A stretch of 64,000 bases of DNA from Aneurinibacillus uraniidurans. Lineage in GTDB: Bacteria; Bacillota; Bacilli; Aneurinibacillales; Aneurinibacillaceae. A model generated the notes under the pieces. The model had not been told where the DNA came from. It worked only from the letters and a program-made list of their open reading frames with translations, and ran no database searches. The stretch spans positions 2,863,501-2,927,500 of the forward strand of contig NZ_CP116902.1 in assembly GCF_028471905.1 (NCBI RefSeq). The letters are read 5' to 3'. Positions 26,046 through 35,600 of this stretch are shown in pieces (position 1 is the stretch's first letter; the number at the start of each line of letters is the position of its first letter). A program made the position numbers and the translations under genes.

Positions 26046-26746
26046 TCTCCTTCTCTGTTTAGATCAGGTAGCGGAATGGTGATCGAAAGCTTAGTCCAGT
26101 TATCTGCATCCGCATGAATATTCATCGACCCATTCACTTGTCTAGTCCGAATGTCTATCGCTCCAAATACATACGAAATTTTCTCGCTCTCCTGCCCATA
26201 CAGACGCGAAACAGAGCACCCCATGGCCGTAATGTCAAGCTGTATAGAGTCTTCATAGATATGGAACTGAAAGGACAGACGCTTGATTCGTGAACAACCA
26301 ATGCTAAGTACAACAACATCCTGGCAGATCCGATATAGCATCGTTTCAATCTTTGTACTGTAGCGCTTCGCTTCTCCGATTACTTTAAGATCAATTTCCC
26401 TCTCATACTTCTCTCTTGCCATCTCTATATAAGAACGAACAGCCGGAATGATACCAAGATCATCAAGCATAAGAGGCCGAAGCTCGAATACGATGTCCTT
26501 TACTGCATGAAGCGCTTTGTTAGCAACCCCTCGCATGTCTGCTAGGTGCTTTGCTGTCTGTGTATCCAGATCGTTCTCTTTAATGATTTGCAGACCGAGC
26601 ACAATGCTGTACAGCGCCTGACCGACGCCGTTATGAAGCTCATGCGAAAGACGCGTCCGTACTTCTTCTTGTGTTTCTATGAATGTATGTACGGTAACAG
26701 TAAGATCCCGACAGTCCTTACTTCGCTTACATACTTTCTCGTTCAT
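26042..26746 (-). CDS. Degenerate HisKA_3-type kinase-like protein
   Basis: A 234-aa soluble protein that clearly descends from a NarX/DesK-type kinase. The dimerisation segment RLSHELHNGVGQALYSI is very like RVSRELHDGVGQALYSI of the kinase at 29789-31345, but the Asp after the His is Asn (H38-N39). The ATP-binding half has lost its N box (YRICQDVVVLSIGC against YRICQEALTNAVKY) and both Gly boxes (AMGCSVS, YVFGAID). It has no sensor region. It is probably unable to phosphorylate and may act as a dimer partner, scaffold or phosphatase for the adjacent HD-GYP protein or the full-length kinase. Confidence 0.82.
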   Translation of the reverse strand: MNEKVCKRSKDCRDLTVTVHTFIETQEEVRTRLSHELHNGVGQALYSIVLGLQIIKENDLDTQTAKHLADMRGVANKALHAVKDIVFELRPLMLDDLGIIPAVRSYIEMAREKYEREIDLKVIGEAKRYSTKIETMLYRICQDVVVLSIGCSRIKRLSFQFHIYEDSIQLDITAMGCSVSRLYGQESEKISYVFGAIDIRTRQVNGSMNIHADADNWTKLSITIPLPDLNREGE

Positions 26747-26862
26747 TGTACTCCCCTGCTTTCGTCCAATTTATATATTTAGTATGCCGGATACCATTCT
26801 CTTCCTCCATAAGGATATTCCCTACAAGTCTCTGCCAAATTCCCTAATTCGCACAAACACAC

Positions 26863-26888
26863 AAAAAAAAGAAGCCGCAGGGGCTTCT
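26863..26888 (-). terminator. Terminator after the NarL-type regulator
   Basis: GAAGCC and GGCTTC form a short GC stem, followed on the minus strand by eight T. It separates the kinase/receptor/regulator genes from the degenerate pair downstream. Confidence 0.75.
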
Positions 26889-27541
26889 CAAAAATCAAGC
26901 AAACCTTTTGTAAAAGCATAACGTACAAGTTCAGGCCGTGTTTTCAACTGGAGCTTATCCATGATTTTGGCCTTATGTACCTCAACCGTTTTGACTGATA
27001 GGTGAAGTAACTCTCCGATCTCCTTATTCGAATACCCTTTGGCAATCCACGTCAATACTTCCTGCTCCCGTGCGGTCAGCTGCTGATACTGATCCGTGTT
27101 TTCCCCGAGCGAAACCCGATTCAAAAAATCCTCAATGAGTGACTTAGTTGCCTTCGGATACAAATATGCCTGCCCACCACATACCGTTGTTATCGCCTGA
27201 AGCAAGTCCATATCATCTGCATTCTTCAAAATGTAGCCGGATGCCCCGGCTTTGAGCACACGGAACAAATATTCACTATCGTCATGCATTGTCAGAATTA
27301 AAATCTCAATTTCAGGTGCTGCCTCTTTCAAATGCCCGGTTGCGACGAGTCCATTTTGCCCGGGGGGCATATTTAAATCCATCAGCACTACATCAGGCTT
27401 AAGCTGAAGCGCCTTTTGAACTGCTTCCGCCCCATCAGACGCTTCTCCAATCACTTCCATATTCTCCTGCGCATTAATCAGCATCGTTAATCCTGAACGT
27501 ACAATCGTATGATCATCCGCAATTAACACCCGAATTTTCAT
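26888..27541 (-). CDS. NarL/FixJ-family response regulator
   Basis: A 217-aa regulator. The receiver has the acidic pair (IADDH), phospho-acceptor Asp in VVLMDLNMP, Thr in ILTMHD and Lys in GYILKN; the C-terminal LuxR helix-turn-helix is LTAREQEVLTWIAKGYSNKEIGELLHLSVKTVEVH (seen in pieces of this stretch). ATG at 27541 follows GGGGGAGTAGGG. The likely cognate kinase is the MASE3 protein at 29789-31345, with the chemoreceptor gene lying between them on the same strand. Targets are unknown. Confidence 0.9.
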   Translation of the reverse strand: MKIRVLIADDHTIVRSGLTMLINAQENMEVIGEASDGAEAVQKALQLKPDVVLMDLNMPPGQNGLVATGHLKEAAPEIEILILTMHDDSEYLFRVLKAGASGYILKNADDMDLLQAITTVCGGQAYLYPKATKSLIEDFLNRVSLGENTDQYQQLTAREQEVLTWIAKGYSNKEIGELLHLSVKTVEVHKAKIMDKLQLKTRPELVRYAFTKGLLDF

Positions 27542-27569
27542 CCCTACTCCCCCTGACGGTTTGTACTGA

Positions 27570-29660
27570 CTATACTGCAAATTTTCCAATACAGCTGTTC
27601 AATTCCCCTGCGAGACGGTTCAATGCTTCCGCTGTTTCCGTAATGTCTTCCATCGATGCGAACTGCTCTTCGGATGCGGATGCGATGTTTTGCGACATAT
27701 CGCACGATGTAGTCGCAATGTGCGCCATCTCCTCGACAGAAGCCATAATTTGTTCAGAACCTGCTGACATCTCCTGTGCTACCGCTGACATCTCCTGCAT
27801 CTGCAGCGAAACACTTTCAATGGAGGCCTGAATATGATCAAATATACGCCCGACTTCCTGAACTGTCTGCATTCCTTGCTCGGTTTCCGTAATACCTGCT
27901 CCCGTAGCATGCACAGCTTCCTCTGTTCGCTCCTGAATCGCTTCAATCAAACGTTGGATTTGCTCAGCCGATGAAGCAGTTTGATCAGCCAGCTTGCGAA
28001 TCTCTCCGGCTACGACTGCAAATCCTTTCCCCGCCTCCCCAGCACGTGCCGCTTCGATTGCAGCGTTGAGCGACAGAAGGTTCGTCTGAGAAGAAATCCG
28101 GGCAATTAACTGCAAGATTTCCCCAATCTTCATGGAATCCTTTTGCAATTCTGCCATGACCGCATACGTATGATGAGCGCCTGATTTGATTGAATTCATC
28201 TGCTTGACTGCCTGTACGACCGATTCGTGTCCACTTCGTGCCTGTTCACTCATTTCTACTGACGTACTGGCGATCATAGAAGAGGCATCAGCGACGCGCT
28301 GAACGCCCACCGTCATTTCCTGCATTGCATGAGAATTTTCGCTTGATGCTCTCGTTTGCACCTCCGCACCGCTCGCTACTTGCTGAATCGATTCCGCAAT
28401 CTGCTGCGATGCCTGTGTCGTTTCTTCTGCTACCACATACATCTGCCCAGCTGACTGCGAAACAGCGTCTGCACCTTGCTTAATCTCTGTAATGATGCCA
28501 CGCATACTCAACGTAATATGATCGAATACACGTGCCATATCTCCAATCTCATCGGGACGCTGTACTAGTTCCTTCGGTACGTCCGTCTGAAAATCCCCCG
28601 CTGCCAACTTCTCCCCATGCTGTACAGCCTGCTCAATGGGACGTGTAAGACTACGTATGATCCATATAATTACGAGTGTTAGAATAAGCAGGCCCACTGC
28701 GCCCACTACTACGATGGTATACAGCATTTCATTCGAGTCTGCTAGTACTTCATCTGTCGGAACATTAATAACGTAAGACCAGGAGTTTTCTTCCTGTCCG
28801 GTTTTGATCGGAAGTATCGTACGGAAAATATTCGCCTCTTTATCAAACTCTTCATACACTCTTCCCTGCTCGATAGCGCTAATAATAAGCGGCAGGTTTT
28901 TTACATCTTTGCGGTCTCGTACATTTTTCCCTACTAATTCCTGCTTCGGGTGGGCAACATATGTCCCATTATGAGAGAGAATTGCCCCAAACCCGGTCTC
29001 ATAAATCTTTACAGCTTTGTTTTGCTGCTGTAAGGATTCAAGTGACATATCAATACCAACGATCCCGAGGAATTTTCCATCTAGTATAATTGGGACCGAA
29101 ACAGTTGTGATGAGCGTATCCTTGCCGGCTATTGAATAAACATACGGATCAAGCAGCACTTCCTTGCCAGTGTGCTTTGGAATAAAAAAATCCGGGCCAT
29201 CCTTCTCATTCGCATAACCAGTACATGCTTCTACAGCTATATGACCTCCCTGACGTGTCCAATATGGAATAAAGCGTCCAGTCTGATCATGCGCTGCCTT
29301 CCCTGCATATTCTCGGTCTCTGCCATCCAACTGATTCGGCTCCCATACTGTATAAATACTAAGGATCTGACTGTTCTGCTTAAGCACATCTTGCAGAACA
29401 GCATTATATGCATCACGGGATACGATGTTTGCTTTTTTCATGCCTTCAAATGTCTGAGCCACTGTCTTAGAAATATTCAGACTATTATTAAGTGTCTTTT
29501 CGGCCTGTGCAGCTTTTTCAGCAGCAATCGACATAGCTAGATTCTCTGATTCAGCAATCGCTTTTGTTCTCGTTTCCATTGCAATTAGACTGATCATCGA
29601 TACGACAATAATGGTGACTGTACTCATAATCATCAGAAGTATTTTGGCTCGCAATCTCAT
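27570..29660 (-). CDS. Methyl-accepting chemotaxis protein, dCache type
   Basis: A transducer of about 696 aa. An N-terminal membrane helix, an extracellular dCache-like ligand domain ([34 protein letters not shown]), a second helix, HAMP ([20 protein letters not shown]) and the cytoplasmic signalling domain with its hairpin tip ([24 protein letters not shown], here [17 protein letters not shown]) are present. The start ATG follows GATGAGGAG by 9 bases. It sits between a sensor kinase and a response regulator, all on one strand, so their inputs may be linked. The ligand could be an organic acid, but this is not visible. Confidence 0.9.
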   Translation of the reverse strand: MRLRAKILLMIMSTVTIIVVSMISLIAMETRTKAIAESENLAMSIAAEKAAQAEKTLNNSLNISKTVAQTFEGMKKANIVSRDAYNAVLQDVLKQNSQILSIYTVWEPNQLDGRDREYAGKAAHDQTGRFIPYWTRQGGHIAVEACTGYANEKDGPDFFIPKHTGKEVLLDPYVYSIAGKDTLITTVSVPIILDGKFLGIVGIDMSLESLQQQNKAVKIYETGFGAILSHNGTYVAHPKQELVGKNVRDRKDVKNLPLIISAIEQGRVYEEFDKEANIFRTILPIKTGQEENSWSYVINVPTDEVLADSNEMLYTIVVVGAVGLLILTLVIIWIIRSLTRPIEQAVQHGEKLAAGDFQTDVPKELVQRPDEIGDMARVFDHITLSMRGIITEIKQGADAVSQSAGQMYVVAEETTQASQQIAESIQQVASGAEVQTRASSENSHAMQEMTVGVQRVADASSMIASTSVEMSEQARSGHESVVQAVKQMNSIKSGAHHTYAVMAELQKDSMKIGEILQLIARISSQTNLLSLNAAIEAARAGEAGKGFAVVAGEIRKLADQTASSAEQIQRLIEAIQERTEEAVHATGAGITETEQGMQTVQEVGRIFDHIQASIESVSLQMQEMSAVAQEMSAGSEQIMASVEEMAHIATTSCDMSQNIASASEEQFASMEDITETAEALNRLAGELNSCIGKFAV

Positions 29661-29788
29661 ATTTCCCATCTCCTCATCCACTGTAAAATCGTGTATAAGG
29701 AGAGTATCACAAAATTAGGAACAATCTTCCATAAGGGTACTCCCCACATCCCCTCGGGATAATTCCCTATGTCACAGTTGCATATTCC

Positions 29789-31345
29789 CTACTTTATCCC
29801 CGCTGATTCATAATCAGCCATCGGTACATACGTGTTTTCCCTAACCGGGATATAGGTGTGAATAGAAGTTCCACTTCCTTGCTGCGAGCGAATGACTACT
29901 TGTCCATGCAGCAAAGTAGCACGTTCCTGCATACTGAACATACCAATTCCACCGCCACCTTCCTTGAAAATACGACTTGCATCGAAGCCGCATCCATAAT
30001 CTTGTACGGTCATATGAATATGCTCATCTTTGTGGATCAGGGTAATATCGATTACATCTGTACCCGAATATTTTACCGCATTCGTAAGTGCTTCCTGGCA
30101 AATGCGGTATAATGCGGTTTCAATTTCCGGGGCAAGTCGCCCACGAATGCCATCTACTTGCAGCGTAATTTGAATTCGATATGTCTCACGGCAGCGAGTG
30201 ATGTAAGAACGAAGTGCCGGAATAAGCCCAAGATCATCAAGAGTGCTCGGGCGGAGCTGTGTTGCAATCTCTTTCACTTCTGTCATCGCCTGCCCTACCA
30301 TGCTCTCGGTATCCTGTAACACTTCTTTCATCTGCTGATCTTCTATGCCCCGCTTCGTCATTTTCAATCTCACAATGATGCTGTATAAAGCCTGTCCGAC
30401 TCCATCATGCAGTTCGCGTGATACACGCTTGCGCTCATCTTCCTGAGCCTGCATAACTAACGTCGTCATTTTTTTCTCGCTTTCTTGCAATTTCTCTGCC
30501 GTTTCCTGCCATTTTATCTCCACTTCTTCTTTCTCTTCATACACCTGCTGGAACTGTGGGTAGAAGATGCCTTTCAGCAAAAAGAAGTAGCCGAAAAACT
30601 TGTATACATGCCCAACTAAATTCTCAATGTCATCCACTTTTTTGTAGAGCGTAAACGCTACCTCGCCAATCAAAATAAAGCAAATACCCGTCATCACAAC
30701 AAGCAGGTCGCCACTCTTATTCTTTTTATAATACCTCCAGAGCAAAACGACATTGCCAATATGAAGCAGACTAATCGAGTATTCAAGGATAAGCTTCAGC
30801 GGCGTAACCCCTTGTCCCTCTTTTACAAGTAAAGGAAAATCCGTGATGAAATAAGCAACCGCAATGAGGACAAACGCCATATATACACAAGCAAAAAGTA
30901 ACAATCTGATTCGCGATTGCAAAAAAGAAACCTTATTAAAATCTTTGTAGAGAATAAACGTAAGTCCGATACTTTCTGTCGTTCGTGCTGCAATCCATAA
31001 CCAGGTCGCCCGCGCCACCGCATATCTCTCATCAAAAAAAGGCATTCCTTTAAATGCAAACGTATGGAGAAGATCGAATACTCCTACACATAAAAACACA
31101 ATACCAATTAGGAAATAGCTTCGATTTTGATTATGCGAATACGTCAGCCATGCCTGCATGAAAATTGAAAAAGAAACAAAGATACTGAAAAATTCTAAAG
31201 AAGTATGTGAGACAAGGAAGTGTGATCGATCATAAAACGAAAAATGATGCATAGGATGCAAGTTAATGATAAGAAAAATAATAACCCCCATCCCTATCCA
31301 TATACCTGTTTTTCTCTCCTGCCTTTTTACCAGGATTTCATTCAT
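29789..31345 (-). CDS. MASE3-domain sensor histidine kinase
   Basis: A 518-aa membrane kinase. The first 260 residues form about eight helices of a MASE3 domain (HHFSFYDRSHFLVSHTSLEF, LHTFAFKGMPFF). A coiled coil then leads to HisKA_3 (RKRVSRELHDGVGQALYSI, phosphorylatable His in ELHDG) and a complete ATPase domain with N box (EALTNAVKYSG), DYGCGFD and GGGGIGMFSM. It phosphorylates a NarL-type regulator, most likely the one at 26888-27541. MASE3 is a membrane sensor of unknown ligand. ATG follows GAGGGAG. Confidence 0.9.
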   Translation of the reverse strand: MNEILVKRQERKTGIWIGMGVIIFLIINLHPMHHFSFYDRSHFLVSHTSLEFFSIFVSFSIFMQAWLTYSHNQNRSYFLIGIVFLCVGVFDLLHTFAFKGMPFFDERYAVARATWLWIAARTTESIGLTFILYKDFNKVSFLQSRIRLLLFACVYMAFVLIAVAYFITDFPLLVKEGQGVTPLKLILEYSISLLHIGNVVLLWRYYKKNKSGDLLVVMTGICFILIGEVAFTLYKKVDDIENLVGHVYKFFGYFFLLKGIFYPQFQQVYEEKEEVEIKWQETAEKLQESEKKMTTLVMQAQEDERKRVSRELHDGVGQALYSIIVRLKMTKRGIEDQQMKEVLQDTESMVGQAMTEVKEIATQLRPSTLDDLGLIPALRSYITRCRETYRIQITLQVDGIRGRLAPEIETALYRICQEALTNAVKYSGTDVIDITLIHKDEHIHMTVQDYGCGFDASRIFKEGGGGIGMFSMQERATLLHGQVVIRSQQGSGTSIHTYIPVRENTYVPMADYESAGIK

Positions 31346-31461
31346 TATGAGAACTCCCTCTTTGTAAATCTGTTGTTATTCTATTTCTTCATTTTAGTAG
31401 TCTATTAGCAAAAAAGAAAGTCTTTCTCCCTAATCCATTCGACTTTTCTCGCCATTATATG

Positions 31462-31493
31462 CAAAAGAGACCTGCCCAATTATGACAGATCTC
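31462..31493 (-). terminator. Terminator of tyrS
   Basis: GAGATCTG and CAGGTCTC (one G-T pair) flank an 11-base loop and are followed by TTTTGC on the minus strand. Confidence 0.65.
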
Positions 31494-31501
31494 CTACTTT
31501 C

Positions 31502-32767
31502 CTAGCCCAATTTCACTTTTGCAAATTTTCGTTTGCCGACTTGTACAATCATACCATCTTCTACGGCTACATGATCATCAACCGACTCGACTTTTTCTTC
31601 ATTAATCTTGACAGCTCCCTGCTGCACCATGCGACGCGCTTCACCGTTCGTTGGCACCAGCTCAAGTACAGACAATAGTTTTACAATCCACAGCTTGCCA
31701 TCCTCGAGTTCAGCTATCGCTACCTCTTTTTCCGGGATATCAGTCGGCAGAGCACGCTGCTGGAATACCGTTTTGAAATGGTTCTCTGCTTCATTGGCAG
31801 CCTCCTCACCGTGATACATCTGTACGAACGTACGCGCCAAACGCATTTTTGCATCGCGTGGGTGGATGGAACCATCGGCAAGCCCTTGTTGTAGTTCGGT
31901 CAGTTCTTCAAGTGTGATATCTGTTGCCAGCTCGTAGTATTTGACCATCAACTCATCTGGAATTGACATCGCTTTGCCGTAAATTTCGTTCGGTGCTTCA
32001 CTAATGCCGATATAGTTGCCAAGGCTTTTGCTCATCTTCTGTACGCCATCAAGCCCTTCAATAATTGGCATCGTAATCGCACACTGTTGTTCCTGACCGT
32101 ATTCTTTCTGTAACTGGCGTCCCATCAGCAGATTAAACTTCTGGTCTGTTCCACCAAGCTCAACGTCACTCTCAAGTGCCACGGAATCATAGCCTTGCAT
32201 AAGCGGATAGAAAAACTCATGAATGCTGATCGGCAGGTTGTTCGTGTAGCGCTTCTCAAAATCATCGCGCTCAAGCATGCGTGCTACAGTTGTTTTAGCC
32301 GCCAGTGTTACAACATCAGCGAACGTCAGCGGTGCCAGCCATGTGCTGTTGTAGTTTACTTCGATTTTATCAATATCAAGAATTTTGGCGAACTGTTCCA
32401 CGTATGTCGCCGCATTCACCTTTACTTCTTCTTCTGTCAGCGGCTTGCGCGTCTCTGACTTGCCGGTCGGGTCACCGATGCGGCCCGTAAAGTCGCCAAT
32501 GAGAATCTGCACCGTATGACCCATCTCTTGGAACTGGCGTAGCTTGTGCAACACTACCGTATGTCCAACATGAATATCAGGTGCGGACGGATCAAGTCCA
32601 AGCTTTACTTTCAATGGTACGCCAGTTGCTACCGAACGTTCCACCTTTTTACGCATTTCTTCTTCCGGCACGATCTCGGCCACACCACGGCAGATAATAG
32701 CCATTTGGCGGTCAACTTCCTGCTTCTGCTCATCTGTCAGTACAATTTTTGTTTGCTCTTGACTCAT
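31502..32767 (-). CDS. tyrS: Tyrosyl-tRNA synthetase
   Basis: A 421-aa class I synthetase charging tRNA-Tyr. [20 protein letters not shown] carries the HIGH-type motif (HVGH), [11 protein letters not shown] the KMSKS loop, and the C-terminus is an S4 domain ([18 protein letters not shown]). HVGH and the long form resemble the TyrZ class more than the short B. subtilis TyrS, so the class should be checked by alignment. ATG at 32767 follows GCGAGGG. Expression is controlled by the T-box upstream. Confidence 0.95.
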   Translation of the reverse strand: MSQEQTKIVLTDEQKQEVDRQMAIICRGVAEIVPEEEMRKKVERSVATGVPLKVKLGLDPSAPDIHVGHTVVLHKLRQFQEMGHTVQILIGDFTGRIGDPTGKSETRKPLTEEEVKVNAATYVEQFAKILDIDKIEVNYNSTWLAPLTFADVVTLAAKTTVARMLERDDFEKRYTNNLPISIHEFFYPLMQGYDSVALESDVELGGTDQKFNLLMGRQLQKEYGQEQQCAITMPIIEGLDGVQKMSKSLGNYIGISEAPNEIYGKAMSIPDELMVKYYELATDITLEELTELQQGLADGSIHPRDAKMRLARTFVQMYHGEEAANEAENHFKTVFQQRALPTDIPEKEVAIAELEDGKLWIVKLLSVLELVPTNGEARRMVQQGAVKINEEKVESVDDHVAVEDGMIVQVGKRKFAKVKLG

Positions 32768-32799
32768 TTTTTTCCCTCGCAATCATAAGTTAGATAAAA

Positions 32800-33045
32800 A
32801 TAAAAAAAGCCCGCCCCCAAAAAGGGACGAGCTAGCTCGCGGTACCACCCTTACTTGAGGACAAGCCTGTCCTCCACTCATCTGATAACGGCCGCTGGTA
32901 TGCGCCCGTCCACCTAATCGGCGGAATCACTCCTGCACTGTACTTCACCTGTCTGCAAGGACCGATTCGCAGCTTCCATCGGCTCTCTGATGCTCCTTAT
33001 ACAGACTGCTACTGCGGTGCATTCACTGTGACATATAGCTATAAT
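32800..33045 (-). promoter_or_regulatory. Tyrosine T-box riboswitch upstream of tyrS
   Basis: The minus strand carries AAGGGTGGTACCGCG (32837-32851), the T-box sequence, followed by the GC-rich terminator GGGGGCGGGC and seven T. In the Stem I region the specifier loop reads GAAGTACAG with the Tyr codon UAC at 32940-32942. Uncharged tRNA-Tyr should bind and prevent termination. Confidence 0.92.
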
Positions 33046-33153
33046 CATAACTGTTACTCCCATCATAACGAAAAATCGTCACGAAAAGCAACCTTTATCC
33101 GTATGAAACGTCTTTATGATATAATGTTCCTGTTATAGGTAAGGGGGAATTCC

Positions 33154-35547
33154 ATGGATAAACAAAGCGGTTCTGCGAACACGCCCGAAGAACCGAAGAA
33201 AAAGAAAAAAAGTGCCTGGAAAAGCATTCTACTTGTATTGCAGATCGGCACCATTCTCTTTTTTATGGGTGTTCTATTTGCCGGTGCAGCAGCGGCCGGC
33301 TATGTCGCGTCGCTTGTTAAAGACGATCCGGTTCGTAGTTACGATGAGATTCATCAAAAAATCTCAACAAACAACTTAACCGGCTTCGCATATTTTGCAG
33401 ACAAGACGCTTATTGGTCAGCTTATTACAACAGAAGACAGGCGCCTTGTCTCACACACAGAGGTATCGCCTCACCTGATTGATGCCATTATTTCTACTGA
33501 AGACAAATATTTTTATGAACACAAGGGTATTGTCCCATCTGCGATTGCTCGGGCTGGCATCCAGCAGATCACCGGCGCTCCAGTTCAGACCGGGGGAAGT
33601 ACACTGACCCAACAGCTCGTTAAACAAACGATTCTTTCGCCTGAGCAAACAATGCAGCGAAAATTTCGCGAGATGTTTCTCGCTTTGCGCGTAGAACGCA
33701 TGTTTACGAAAGACCAAATTCTTGACGCCTATATCAATAAGATGTATTTCGGCAAAAATGCGAATGGTTCTAATGTATATGGCGTACAGGCTGCAGCCAA
33801 GGGGATTTTTGGGGTTGATGCGAAAGACCTGAACATTCCACAAGCTGCCTATCTAGCCGGGATGCTGCAAGCTCCTTCTTCGTACATTCCATTTAAGAAC
33901 ATCAAGAAAAATGGTCTTAAACTCGGCAAAGAGCGACAGAAGCTTGTATTGAGCCGCATGCTAGAAAACGGAAAAATTACAAAGCAAGAATACGATGAAG
34001 CGATTGCGTACGATATTGAGGCACACTTAGCTAAACCATCGCGCAAAGCATTTGAGAAGTACCCATATTTAATGATGGAAATTGAACAACGGGCCGCTGA
34101 ACTGCTCGTTGAACAGGACATTGCCAAAAATCCGGATCTTAAAAAAGAATCGTTCAACAAGCTTGTCGAGGAAAAACGGATTGCTGTACGCCAGGGCGGG
34201 TACCACATCTACACGACCATTAACAAAAATGTGTATGAAAAAATGCAGCAAATCGCAGCAAATCCCGCGAACTTCGGACCAGATCGGCCAGCCATTGACG
34301 GCAAGCCTATGCCTGAACAAGTCGGCGGAATTCTCATCAACAACAAGACTGGTGCAATTCTCGGCATGATGGAAGGCCGTAATTTTGAAACAGAAAAAAC
34401 AAATCATGTGACGGCACTTCGTCAGCCGGGCTCTACAATCAAACCGCTTGCCGTATACGGACCAGCCATTGAAGAAGGCATCGTATCACCAAGTTCAACG
34501 GTAGTGGATGAAGAAACGGTCTTCCCAGGTGGCTATACACCAAAAAATGCGAATAACACGTTTAAAGGCCCTGTTACGGTACGCGATGCGCTGAAGTGGT
34601 CCCGCAACGTGCCTGCAGTTAAAGTTTATTTCAAAACTGGCGTTCGCAAGTCGCTTAGCTACGTGAAAAAAATGGGGGTAACTTCGCTTGTAGATAGTGA
34701 TTATTACTTACCAAGTGCACTTGGCGGCCTTACATATGGGATCTCTGTAGAAGAGATGACGAATGCGTATGCCACATTTGCCAACGAAGGACAATTTGTC
34801 GATGCGTATTTAATCCAACGCATTGAAAATAGTGACCACGAAGTCGTATATGAACACAAAGCGAAGCCTGTTCCCGTATTCTCGCCACAAACAGCCTTGC
34901 TTGTAACCGATATGCTCCGGGATGTTATCTCAAGCGGCACAGGTACACGCGTACTCCGTTCTATCAACGGCCACGATGTAGCGGGTAAAACTGGAACAAC
35001 GCAGGATGAGCGAGACAAATGGTTTGTCGGCTATACGAAAGACATATCCCTTGGTGTATGGGTTGGGTACGACAAAAAATACAAGTTGTATCAAAGTTCT
35101 TTTGAAGATGCTCAAAAAATCTGGGGGAAAATTTTCAGTTCAGTACTTGGTACTAATCCACAGCTTTCTCCTGTTGAAAACGTAATGGGAAGACCAGACG
35201 GTGCAGCAGACAAAGGAATCTATAATGCTGACCTCGCCGCCTCCCACAATCCGAGTTCATACGGGAAAAAGGAAGAGCCGAAAAAACAAGAGACCAAACC
35301 GGATACTGCGAATAGTCAGGACAAAACGAATACGGATGTCAAAACACCGAATGGTACAGATACTGCCAAAGATCCAGAGCAGCAAAAAACAGACGGTTCC
35401 AACACTACCGAGAAAAATTCGGAAACACGTCCGAAAGATCCAGATAAACCGGTCACATCCAAGCCAGGACACAAAAACGACTCAACCGCTAAGCCTGACG
35501 ATAAAAAAACAGAGCACAAAAAAGAAGCTACAAAAACTGAGCAATAA
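33154..35547 (+). CDS. Class A penicillin-binding protein (PBP1a family)
   Basis: A 797-aa bifunctional peptidoglycan synthase. Cytoplasmic Lys-rich tail, one membrane helix (about 24-53), GT51 glycosyltransferase (STEDKYFYEHKG with catalytic Glu near 116, GGSTLTQQLVKQT) and a transpeptidase with S427-TIK, SRN and K612-TG. The last 100 residues are a Lys/Asp/Thr/Pro-rich disordered tail outside the cell. A -10 (TATAAT, 33120-33125) precedes AAGGGGGAATT and the ATG; the -35 is weak. It is divergent from tyrS and ends at the shared terminator with acsA. Confidence 0.95.
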   Translation: MDKQSGSANTPEEPKKKKKSAWKSILLVLQIGTILFFMGVLFAGAAAAGYVASLVKDDPVRSYDEIHQKISTNNLTGFAYFADKTLIGQLITTEDRRLVSHTEVSPHLIDAIISTEDKYFYEHKGIVPSAIARAGIQQITGAPVQTGGSTLTQQLVKQTILSPEQTMQRKFREMFLALRVERMFTKDQILDAYINKMYFGKNANGSNVYGVQAAAKGIFGVDAKDLNIPQAAYLAGMLQAPSSYIPFKNIKKNGLKLGKERQKLVLSRMLENGKITKQEYDEAIAYDIEAHLAKPSRKAFEKYPYLMMEIEQRAAELLVEQDIAKNPDLKKESFNKLVEEKRIAVRQGGYHIYTTINKNVYEKMQQIAANPANFGPDRPAIDGKPMPEQVGGILINNKTGAILGMMEGRNFETEKTNHVTALRQPGSTIKPLAVYGPAIEEGIVSPSSTVVDEETVFPGGYTPKNANNTFKGPVTVRDALKWSRNVPAVKVYFKTGVRKSLSYVKKMGVTSLVDSDYYLPSALGGLTYGISVEEMTNAYATFANEGQFVDAYLIQRIENSDHEVVYEHKAKPVPVFSPQTALLVTDMLRDVISSGTGTRVLRSINGHDVAGKTGTTQDERDKWFVGYTKDISLGVWVGYDKKYKLYQSSFEDAQKIWGKIFSSVLGTNPQLSPVENVMGRPDGAADKGIYNADLAASHNPSSYGKKEEPKKQETKPDTANSQDKTNTDVKTPNGTDTAKDPEQQKTDGSNTTEKNSETRPKDPDKPVTSKPGHKNDSTAKPDDKKTEHKKEATKTEQ

Positions 35548-35549
35548 GC

Positions 35550-35582
35550 AAAAAAAGAGACCGGGATTCCGGTCTCTTTTTT
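35550..35582. terminator. Bidirectional terminator between PBP and acsA
   Basis: AAAAAAGAGACCGG and CCGGTCTCTTTTTT, a perfect 14-bp stem with a 4-base loop. Confidence 0.93.
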
Positions 35583-35600
35583 ATACTTCCTCTTCTGCTC

